A stretch of 6,261 nucleotides of DNA from Dehalococcoidia bacterium (GTDB taxonomy: Bacteria; Chloroflexota; Dehalococcoidia; Plut-88900), in assembly GCA_012270635.1 (NCBI GenBank), contig JAAXHX010000402.1:1-6261 (forward strand). Direction: 5' to 3'. The first letter of the stretch is position 1. The number at the start of each line of letters is the position of its first letter. Positions 1 to 5,435 of the stretch are shown in pieces. Under the pieces are notes generated by a model. That model saw only the letters and a program-made list of their open reading frames with translations, had not been told where the DNA came from and made no database searches. The translations under genes and the position numbers were made by a program.

Positions 1-443
1 GACCACGCCGCCGGCAAAATCGAACCGTACAGGCTGGCCTGCGCCGTTACGCCCTCGCTCTCCACCCGGCCTTCGCAGCACGCTATCACCAGAACCGGCG
101 CCCGGTGCATGTTCTCGGCCAGGTAGGTCGCCGAGTCTCTTATCAGCCCCGCCCGTTGCGTCCTCGGATCGTCCGGGGCGTACTTTGGCGGGTCCTCGTC
201 CCTCATTGCCCGGTAGGGGTAATACCCCCTCTTATAGCAGTCCGCCACTGCCTTCTTCTTCTCCGGGTCCGCGACCACCATGAAATGCCAATGCTGTTGG
301 TTCGACCCCGTGGGTGCCTGCATCGCAATCTCGATGCACCGCTCCAGCACCTCCCGCTCCACCTCCCTGTCGAAATCCAGCCTCTTCCGCACCGTCCTCG
401 TGGTAGTCAGCAATCGGTCCGCCGTTTCGATGTCTATGTCCAA
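1..443 (-). CDS. Nitroreductase-family protein, N-terminal 147 residues (cut by left edge)
   Basis: This is an FMN-dependent nitroreductase-fold flavoprotein, which in this family reduces nitroaromatics, quinones or other electrophiles with NAD(P)H in the cytoplasm. I translated the minus strand. Residues 15-24 (TRTVRKRLDF) are the basic N-terminal motif that contacts the FMN phosphate. Residues 43-57 (APTGSNQQHWHFMVV) match the family APSxxNxQPWxF signature, with H51 in place of the usual P. Residues 134-147 (AQASLYGSILPAAW) match the helix leading to the second FMN-contacting region. The start is TTG at 443-441: the codon just upstream is an in-frame TAG and a GGAGG lies 7 bases away. The C-terminal part, normally a further 50-100 residues, lies outside the window. 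It is divergent from the gene at 804 across a 360-base gap. Family assignment is firm; the substrate is unknown. Confidence 0.88.
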   Translation of the reverse strand, partial: MDIDIETADRLLTTTRTVRKRLDFDREVEREVLERCIEIAMQAPTGSNQQHWHFMVVADPEKKKAVADCYKRGYYPYRAMRDEDPPKYAPDDPRTQRAGLIRDSATYLAENMHRAPVLVIACCEGRVESEGVTAQASLYGSILPAAW

Positions 444-450
444 CTAAGCG

Positions 451-455
451 CCTCC
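451..455 (-). promoter_or_regulatory. Ribosome binding site deciding the TTG start of the nitroreductase
   Basis: CCTCC on the plus strand reads GGAGG on the minus strand, 7 bases before TTG (443-441). With the in-frame TAG directly before that TTG, it fixes the start and rules out a longer N-terminus. Confidence 0.8.
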
Positions 456-605
456 GATTTATTGGGTTGCACGGGCCCCAAGGCCCATGCCCAGGGTCTA
501 GTATAACCCGCGTCGAAGGGGCCGGGGCCGCCTCACCCGTCATCCCGGCCCCCGAGCCGGAAGCCATCCCCTTTCCCATCCCCCCAGCGCCATGGCCCCG
601 CTCAC

Positions 606-621
606 CCTGAGCCTGTCGAAG
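606..621 (+). repeat. Dispersed 16-base repeat, copy 1
   Basis: CCTGAGCCTGTCGAAG, identical to 667-682. From memory, this sequence (or its complement CTTCGACAGGCTCAGG) is a widespread intergenic repeat in Chloroflexota, sphingomonads and others. Its role is unclear. Confidence 0.75.
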
Positions 622-666
622 TGCCAGGTGGGAGGTGGGGCCGCTCGTGCTAAGCCCCTAGTTTAT

Positions 667-682
667 CCTGAGCCTGTCGAAG
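667..682 (+). repeat. Dispersed 16-base repeat, copy 2
   Basis: This is identical to 606-621 and in the same orientation, with starts 61 bases apart. The flanks differ (TGCCAGG follows copy 1, GGGAATA follows copy 2), so only the 16-base core is conserved. Confidence 0.75.
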
Positions 683-722
683 GGGAATATGAGCGGGGCG
701 GGCCAAGTCCCCTCCCCCGCTC

Positions 723-731
723 TGCTATAAT
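723..731 (+). promoter_or_regulatory. Extended -10 promoter element
   Basis: TGCTATAAT is a perfect extended -10 element (TGn plus TATAAT) facing the orphan gene. Nothing resembling TTGACA lies 16-18 bases upstream, but extended -10 promoters can work without it. A transcript starting near 738 would have a leader of about 65 bases before the ATG at 804. Confidence 0.45.
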
Positions 732-763
732 CCCCCCGTCCGTCCGATGGCGGCTCGATTGCG

Positions 764-770
764 AAGGAGG
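764..770 (+). promoter_or_regulatory. Strong Shine-Dalgarno-like sequence, unusual spacing
   Basis: AAGGAGG lies 15 bases before the in-frame GTG at 786 and 33 bases before the ATG at 804. Both distances are longer than usual. The only closer in-frame start-like codon is TTG at 774, which is followed by AGC TAA and so cannot start the gene. A second GGAG at 788-791 lies 12 bases before the ATG. The true start is therefore uncertain between 786 and 804. Confidence 0.4.
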
Positions 771-803
771 ATTTTGAGCTAACCTGTGGAGACAGATGGA
801 ACA

Positions 804-1835
804 ATGACCAAACACAATGATCTCGTTAACGTATTACTGGAGAATTACCCCATTATTGACCGTCTCGCCTGTGTGTATTGTGGAATGGACATAACGTTTC
901 CATCAGGAATAGCTATCGCTGAAAAAAGCCTGGCCAACTTCCGACCTGACATTACAATATTAGATTCAGAGGGAAAACCGAGAGGGACAATCGAGGTCAT
1001 CGACACGAATTCACCGACGCCGGCTAAGTTGGCTAGCCAAGAAAAACTGTCTTTCGCTTATTTTTTCCACGTGGACGGCTATTGTTATTGTTCTATCTGG
1101 TGTTATCAAAATCGGGACACGCCTCGGCTGTGCGACATGCCAACTTGTGAAGAATGCGGTAGGTTAATCTACACCTTGGGATTTGGGACTCACGGACTGG
1201 TTGATTGGGAAGGCAGCTTCGATGGAGGGACATGCCTTGAATGCGCCGCGCGTAGGACCGGAGGTCAATGGAGAACGCCAGGAGAACTAGCACTGGGAAA
1301 CCTTGAAGACAGACTGCCCGGCAAAGATGTCACGATTATTGAGAGGTTCCTATTATTTTCGGACGCTGACTTCTGGGCCAAGGTCTGGTCTACCCGAACC
1401 GGTCAACTCACTTGGTCTCGGAGTTCTGAATCGGCAACATCTGCTCGATTAACCCAAGTAGAAGCTGCGTTCAAGCGGGGGGATTGGGAAAATGGGCAGA
1501 GACTACTTCATCCAATAGGTGCACCCCGATGGGACTGGGACGAAGAACAGGGACCTCGTTTATTCGCTTGGGAGCACGGTAATTGCGTAAGAACAGCATT
1601 GGCATGGCGGCAATTGAGAGAACACAGGTTAGGTTGTCTTCCACTATCAATTCAAGAATGTGTTAGGACACGTCCCGGGCTCCCCGATGTAGTGACGAAC
1701 CCGGAAGAAATAATTGTGACCCATGGAGGCTTCCCCGACGGGAGATTTACAGCCTGTGGCATTGACCGGCAAAATATTGACAAGCCCATCCAGATCGCAA
1801 TGGATGAGATGCCATCTTGCCCTGAATGCAGATAA
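804..1835 (+). CDS. Cysteine-rich orphan protein with PD-(D/E)XK-like segment and zinc-ribbon-like CxxC pairs
   Basis: A 343-residue protein I do not recognise. C23/C26 with C96/C100 could form one zinc site, and C115/C118 with C144/C147 a zinc ribbon. The C-terminus has H307, C318, C339 and C342 in a knuckle-like layout. Residues 40-66 resemble a PD-(D/E)XK nuclease core of the CoiA-like kind: E40, RPDITIL (47-53) and IEV (63-65). The Lys expected two residues after E64 is I66, so activity is doubtful. There is no signal peptide or membrane segment. The start is taken as ATG 804 after GGAG; GTG 786 would add six residues. Composition differs from the neighbours: bases 841-900 are 26/60 G+C against 43/60 at 2461-2520, and codons are mixed. 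This suggests transfer. The coding call is firm; function is unknown. Confidence 0.8.
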   Translation: MTKHNDLVNVLLENYPIIDRLACVYCGMDITFPSGIAIAEKSLANFRPDITILDSEGKPRGTIEVIDTNSPTPAKLASQEKLSFAYFFHVDGYCYCSIWCYQNRDTPRLCDMPTCEECGRLIYTLGFGTHGLVDWEGSFDGGTCLECAARRTGGQWRTPGELALGNLEDRLPGKDVTIIERFLLFSDADFWAKVWSTRTGQLTWSRSSESATSARLTQVEAAFKRGDWENGQRLLHPIGAPRWDWDEEQGPRLFAWEHGNCVRTALAWRQLREHRLGCLPLSIQECVRTRPGLPDVVTNPEEIIVTHGGFPDGRFTACGIDRQNIDKPIQIAMDEMPSCPECR

Positions 1836-1888
1836 AGGACGTAGGAAAGCTCATTTAGTCCGTTAACTCAGTTTTAGGGCAGAATCGC

Positions 1889-1896
1889 AAAGGAGG
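1889..1896 (+). promoter_or_regulatory. Ribosome binding site deciding the TTG start of the first M24 gene
   Basis: AAAGGAGG lies 6 bases before TTG at 1903, an optimal site and spacing. I see no convincing promoter or terminator in the 67-base gap 1836-1902, so the operon promoter is not located. Confidence 0.8.
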
Positions 1897-1902
1897 CCCA
1901 CC

Positions 1903-3153
1903 TTGACTCCACCCGGGAAGAAGGTTCACGAAAAAGACCTCGTCGGCACCCAGGTTGTCGACTACGAGCAGAGAGTCGACATTAACCGCCTCCGCAAGGA
2001 TCGGCTCCACAAGCTCCAGGCCGAGATGGCCGCCGCCGACATCGAGGCCGTCCTCTTCTTCGACCCCGTCAACATCCGCTACGCCATCGGCTCTCGGCTG
2101 AACGAGACCTTTGGCCTCCGCTTCAAGGGCGCCCATGTCCTCGTGCCCCAGGAAGGACGACCCGTCTTCTTCGACTCCAACGAGCTCCACACCGAACGCT
2201 TTGCCGAAGACGCGGAGATGCTGCCCGCCATAGGCGTTGAATTCTGGCTGTTGGGCGAGTTCACCCGGGACAGCACCCTCGAGTGGGCCCAGGTCATCAA
2301 GGACACCCTCGTCTCCCTCGGAATCTCCTCCCAGCGTCTCGGCATCGACAGGCTGGACGCGTTCACCTTCAACGCCCTCCAGGAACGCGGCTTCTCCTTT
2401 GTCGACGCCCTGGAGCCCCTCTCCCGGGCCCGCTCCATCAAGACCCCCGACGAAATCGCCCTGGTCCGCCAGGCCTGCGCCATCGGCGACGTCGGCCTGG
2501 CCAAGGTCCAAGAGGCCATCAAGCCCGGCGTCACCGAGAACGACCTCTTCGCCCTCCTCCAGCACTACAACCTCTCCAGGGGCGGCGAGCGCATCGACGG
2601 CAAGCTCCTCACCGCCGGAGGCAACACCAACCCCTGGATCAAGCGGGACGCCTCCGACCGCCTCGTCATGCCGGGCAACCTCGTCGCAATCGACACCGAC
2701 ATGGCCGGGCCCCTCGGCTATTTCGCCGACATCTCCCGCACCTACCTATGCGGCGACGTCAACCCCAACGAAGAGCAGATGGACGCCTACAAGCGGGCCT
2801 ACGACTACATCTACTCCACCATCCCCTATTTCGTCCCCGGCGCATCCTTCGCCGAGGTCGCCGAGAAGGCCCCCACCATCCCTGCCGAATACAACCGCAA
2901 CCGCTACCCCCTCATGGCCCACGGCGCAGGCATGTCCGACGAATGGCCCGCCATCTACTTCAAGGACCCCCGTCCCGACGAGCCCGCCAACTACCCCGGC
3001 GAGATCAGGGAGAACATGGTCATCTGCATGGAGGCCAGCTTCGGCCGCGAGCACGGGACCGAGCAGGTCAAGCTGGAAGAGCAGCTTCTCATCAAGGCAG
3101 ACGGCCCCGAGATCCTCTCCCAGGCCCCCTTCGACTGGCGCTTCATGGACTAG
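1903..3153 (+). CDS. M24-family DddP-like metalloenzyme, copy 1
   Basis: A 416-residue cytoplasmic enzyme with a creatinase-type N-terminal domain (about 25-170) and a pita-bread M24 domain (about 175-405). Likely metal ligands are D264, D266, D276, H340, E377 and E392. Y335 and D346 (in HGAGMSDEWP) sit at -5 and +6 from the histidine. As I remember Ruegeria DddP, the DMSP lyase, it uses D295, D297, D307, H371, E406 and E421 with Y366 and D377: the spacings agree except for two extra residues between H and the first E. The M24 peptidase histidine motif is replaced by TNPW (242-245), as in DddP. The DddP substrate Trp near residue 95 appears to be F70, so DMSP lyase activity is not assured. 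Start TTG has an optimal ribosome site. It leads a four-gene cluster; the next gene is its duplicate after 38 bases. Ectoine hydrolase (EutD/DoeA) is a related alternative but reportedly lacks the metal site. Confidence 0.85.
   Translation: MTPPGKKVHEKDLVGTQVVDYEQRVDINRLRKDRLHKLQAEMAAADIEAVLFFDPVNIRYAIGSRLNETFGLRFKGAHVLVPQEGRPVFFDSNELHTERFAEDAEMLPAIGVEFWLLGEFTRDSTLEWAQVIKDTLVSLGISSQRLGIDRLDAFTFNALQERGFSFVDALEPLSRARSIKTPDEIALVRQACAIGDVGLAKVQEAIKPGVTENDLFALLQHYNLSRGGERIDGKLLTAGGNTNPWIKRDASDRLVMPGNLVAIDTDMAGPLGYFADISRTYLCGDVNPNEEQMDAYKRAYDYIYSTIPYFVPGASFAEVAEKAPTIPAEYNRNRYPLMAHGAGMSDEWPAIYFKDPRPDEPANYPGEIRENMVICMEASFGREHGTEQVKLEEQLLIKADGPEILSQAPFDWRFMD
3009..3086 (+). repeat. 78-base block identical to 4292-4369
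   Basis: A perfect direct repeat between the two M24 genes, encoding 26 residues that include both glutamate ligands (E377 and E392 here). It starts after a G/A mismatch (3008/4291) and ends at a T/C mismatch (3087/4370). Confidence 0.9.
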
Positions 3154-3180
3154 GAGCGAGACGTTCCCACCCCGACTCCC

Positions 3181-3185
3181 GGAGG
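3181..3185 (+). promoter_or_regulatory. Ribosome binding site of the second M24 gene
   Basis: GGAGG lies 6 bases before ATG at 3192. It fixes the start inside a longer open frame that reaches far upstream over the first M24 gene and is not coding there. Confidence 0.75.
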
Positions 3186-3191
3186 CTAAGC

Positions 3192-4445
3192 ATGGTGACC
3201 AAGCAGTTTCACGAAAAGGACGTTATCGGCCGCCAGGTGGTCGACTTTGAGCAGCGCATAGACGTGCAACGCCTGCGCCGAGACCGCATCGCCCGACTCC
3301 AGTCCGAGATCGCCAAGGCCGACCTCGGCGCCATCCTTCTCTGGGACCCGGTCAACATGCGCTACGCCTCCGGCACCCGGCTCATGGAGAGCTTCATGCT
3401 CCGCCACAAGAACAAGTCGGTCCTAGTGCCCCGGGAGGGGAAGCCCATCATCTTCCAGCCCGGTCGCCTGGAAGCCTCCGTAGTCGGAGACGACGCCGAC
3501 GTCCGGTGGATCCGTACCTTCGAGTTCTGGCAGTGCGGCACCTACACCCGGTCCGCCACCCTCAAATGGGCCGAGGAGCTCAAGGGGGTGCTCGGCGAGC
3601 TTGGGATCGCCGGCGAGAGGCTCGGCATAGACCGCATGGACCCCGACAGCATCAACGCCCTCTCCGACCTCGGCATCCGCGTCGAGGGCGCTACCCCCGT
3701 CGTCGGCTGGGCCCGGGCCATCAAGACCAACGACGAAATCGCCGCCATCCGACAGGCCTGCGCCATCGCCGACGTCGCCGTCTCCCGGGTCCGCGACGCC
3801 ATCGTCCCCGGCGTCACCGAGAACAAGCTCTACTCCATAATGTCCGGCACTAACCTCGAGTACGGCGGCGAACGCATCGACGGCAAGCTCCTAGCCGCCG
3901 GGGGCAACACCAACCCCTGGCTCCACCGGGAAGCCACCGAGCGCGTCGTTCTCCCCGGCAACCTCGTCGCCATGGACACCGACATGGCTGGACCCCTCGG
4001 CTACTTCGCCGATATCTCCCGCACCTACCTCTGCGACGGCGTCAAGCCCAACGAGGAGCAGCTCGACGCCTACCAGCGCGCCTACGAGTTCGTGCAGACC
4101 GGCATACCCAAGTTCGTCCCCGGCGCCGCCTTCATCGATATCGCCAACTCCATGCCCGAGGTCCCCGACGACTACAAGCTGAACCGCTACGTCGTCCTCG
4201 CCCACGGCGCGGGGATGTCCGACGAATGGCCCGCCCTCTACTTCCCCGACATGAACGACACCGGCTTCGGGAACGACGTGGGAGAGGTGCAGGAGAACAT
4301 GGTCATCTGCATGGAGGCCAGCTTCGGCCGCGAGCACGGGACCGAGCAGGTCAAGCTGGAAGAGCAGCTCCTCATCACTAAGGACGGCCCCAAGGCGCTG
4401 TCCCAAGCCCCCTACGACTGGCGCTTCCTCCCCACCGAGGTCTAA
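3192..4445 (+). CDS. M24-family DddP-like metalloenzyme, copy 2
   Basis: A 417-residue tandem paralogue of the preceding gene, well over half identical in protein, with the same two-domain layout. The full ligand set is kept: D262, D264, D274, H338, E375 and E390, with Y333 and D344 in DddP-like positions, and TNPW at 240-243. The aromatic corresponding to F70 of copy 1 is F68. Differences concentrate in the N-terminal domain and around 350-365 (DMNDTGFGNDVGE against DPRPDEPANYPGE), a segment close to the active-site loop, so the two may differ in substrate preference. DddP and relatives are dimers, so a heterodimer of the two copies is possible (inference). ATG has GGAGG six bases upstream. 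The next gene starts 27 bases after the stop. The metalloenzyme family is firm; the substrate is open. Confidence 0.85.
   Translation: MVTKQFHEKDVIGRQVVDFEQRIDVQRLRRDRIARLQSEIAKADLGAILLWDPVNMRYASGTRLMESFMLRHKNKSVLVPREGKPIIFQPGRLEASVVGDDADVRWIRTFEFWQCGTYTRSATLKWAEELKGVLGELGIAGERLGIDRMDPDSINALSDLGIRVEGATPVVGWARAIKTNDEIAAIRQACAIADVAVSRVRDAIVPGVTENKLYSIMSGTNLEYGGERIDGKLLAAGGNTNPWLHREATERVVLPGNLVAMDTDMAGPLGYFADISRTYLCDGVKPNEEQLDAYQRAYEFVQTGIPKFVPGAAFIDIANSMPEVPDDYKLNRYVVLAHGAGMSDEWPALYFPDMNDTGFGNDVGEVQENMVICMEASFGREHGTEQVKLEEQLLITKDGPKALSQAPYDWRFLPTEV
4292..4369 (+). repeat. 78-base block identical to 3009-3086
   Basis: Second copy of the perfect direct repeat, at offset 1283, which is also the offset of the ungapped paralogue alignment here. 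It covers E375 and E390 of the second M24 protein. Confidence 0.9.
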
Positions 4446-4472
4446 CCCCACATCCGAAGGCAATCTCTCTCC

Positions 4473-5435
4473 ATGACTCGACCCACCCTCCAAGACATCT
4501 ACCGCGCCCGATCTCTTCTCGCCGGCTACATGTCCCCCACCCCCCTCCACCACTACCCCGGCCTCGACGCCTTCACCGGTGCCGAGACCTACGTCAAGCA
4601 CGAAAACCACACCAGGACAGGCGCTTTCAAGATTCGCGGCGCCCTGAACACCATGTCCCTCCTCACCCCCGAGCAGAAGGAACGCGGCGTGGTCGTCTCC
4701 TCCTCCGGCAATTTCGGTCAGGGCATGGCCTACGCGGGGCGCATATTCGGGGCGAAGGTCGTCGTAGTTATGCCGGAGAGTCCTAACCCATCCAAGGTCG
4801 AGGCCATCGAGGCCTTCGGCGCCGAGGTCGTCCTCAGCGACACCGTATACGACGCCGACCCCGCCGCCATCCGCTCCATCATCGAAGAGCGCGGCTGCCA
4901 GTACGTCAGCGACTCCACCGACCACCGTTTCATGGCCGGCAGCGGTACCATCATGCTGGAAATCCTGGACCGGCTCCCGGACGTCGACGTCGTCATCTTT
5001 CCCGTCGGGGGCGGGGGCCTCGCTTCGGGGGTCTCCATCGCCGCCAAGGCCCTCAAGCCCGACACCCAGGTCATCGCCGTCTGCAGCGCCCAGGCCGCCT
5101 CTCCCTACCTGTCCTGGAAGAAGGGCGAGTTGGTCGACTCCTCCATGACCACCTTCGCCGAGGGCATCGGCGTCAAGGTAACCTACGAACTTCCCTTCCG
5201 CATCATGTGCGACCTTCTGGACGATTTCGTAGCCGTGGATGACGACGAGATCCGCCGGGCCATCGTCCTGCTCCTCGAAAAGACCCACAACCTCGCCGAG
5301 GGCGCCGGGGCCGCACCCCTGGCCGCCGCCCTCAAGCTCGGGGAACGGCTCCGGGACAAGAAGGTCGTCCTCATCCAGTCCGGCGGCAACGCCTCCGTCG
5401 AAGAGCTCAAGGCCTCCCTGGGAGCAGCTCAGTGA
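4473..5435 (+). CDS. Threonine/serine dehydratase-like PLP enzyme, copy 1
   Basis: A 320-residue cytoplasmic fold-type II PLP enzyme, the usual length for threonine dehydratase, serine racemase and EutB-type enzymes. Family members remove water and ammonia from hydroxy-amino acids to give 2-oxo acids. K53 in GAFKIRG forms the Schiff base. SSGNFGQ (78-84) is the substrate-carboxylate loop, with F81 where many members have His. VGGGGLASG (178-186) binds the PLP phosphate. E276 in AEGAGA and S303 in QSGGN, which faces the pyridine nitrogen, complete the site. There is no C-terminal ACT domain, so no isoleucine feedback is expected. The ribosome site is weak: AAGG (4457-4460) lies 12 bases before ATG. 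It is linked to the M24 genes by a 27-base gap and overlaps the next gene by four bases. Its exact substrate is unknown; hydroxyectoine-pathway EutB or 3-hydroxyaspartate dehydratase are alternatives. Confidence 0.88.
   Translation: MTRPTLQDIYRARSLLAGYMSPTPLHHYPGLDAFTGAETYVKHENHTRTGAFKIRGALNTMSLLTPEQKERGVVVSSSGNFGQGMAYAGRIFGAKVVVVMPESPNPSKVEAIEAFGAEVVLSDTVYDADPAAIRSIIEERGCQYVSDSTDHRFMAGSGTIMLEILDRLPDVDVVIFPVGGGGLASGVSIAAKALKPDTQVIAVCSAQAASPYLSWKKGELVDSSMTTFAEGIGVKVTYELPFRIMCDLLDDFVAVDDDEIRRAIVLLLEKTHNLAEGAGAAPLAAALKLGERLRDKKVVLIQSGGNASVEELKASLGAAQ
5421..5424 (+). promoter_or_regulatory. Ribosome binding site of the second PLP gene
   Basis: GGAG inside the end of the preceding gene lies 7 bases before GTG at 5432, supporting that start and the overlapping GTGA junction. 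Confidence 0.65.

Larger units (their letters stand above)
595..699. repeat. Ten-base inverted repeat enclosing two direct repeats
   Basis: GCCCCGCTCA (595-604) and TGAGCGGGGC (690-699) are perfect reverse complements. They bracket both copies of the 16-base direct repeat, making a compact 105-base unit. A smaller hairpin, GCTCA/TGAGC, sits at 600-604 and 608-612. The unit could be a non-autonomous repeat element or could fold in RNA. The pairing is seen directly; the element interpretation is inference. Confidence 0.45.
444..803. other. Intergenic region between divergent genes
   Basis: About 360 bases without a convincing gene. It holds the nitroreductase ribosome site (451-455). Small inverted repeats sit at 473-477/482-486 (GGGCC/GGCCC) and 545-549/556-560 (CCGGC/GCCGG). 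A TATACT on the minus strand (505-500) could be a -10 box for the nitroreductase but has no visible -35. Two 16-base repeats lie inside an inverted repeat (595-699), and an extended -10 box (723-731) faces the orphan gene. A 61-codon open frame at 592-777 is made largely of the repeats and is not called. Confidence 0.7.

Noticed and set aside
500..505. TATACT on the minus strand as a nitroreductase promoter
   Set aside because: There is no TGn extension or -35 match at suitable spacing, so it is noted only in the intergenic description.
105..579. Open frames on both strands across the nitroreductase start
   Set aside because: They overlap the nitroreductase reading frame in other phases, and their translations are biased and without domains.
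592..777. A 61-codon rightward open frame in the intergenic region
   Set aside because: It is built largely from the two 16-base repeats and has no ribosome site at its start. It overlaps the promoter and leader of the next gene, and the protein has no recognisable domain.
1836..1902. Possible terminator or promoter between the orphan gene and the M24 operon
   Set aside because: Only a four-base GGAC/GTCC pairing with a long loop is present and no T-run follows. No -10/-35 pair is convincing.
1855..2565. A 236-codon open frame on the minus strand
   Set aside because: It is antisense to the first M24 gene, with low-complexity acidic and glycine-rich content and no family match that I can see.
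1903..3153. Calling the M24 genes ectoine hydrolase (EutD/DoeA)
   Set aside because: The PLP neighbour suggests it, but EutD is reported not to keep the metal ligands, while both copies here keep all six in DddP spacing.
2283..3191. Long upstream extension of the second M24 reading frame
   Set aside because: The extension overlaps the first M24 gene and is Arg/Pro-rich. Homology starts only after ATG 3192, which has its own GGAGG.
3891..5288. A 465-codon open frame on the minus strand
   Set aside because: It lies antisense to the second M24 gene and the first PLP gene, whose families are clear. Its Gly/Val/Asp-rich translation is the usual mirror of GC-rich codons.
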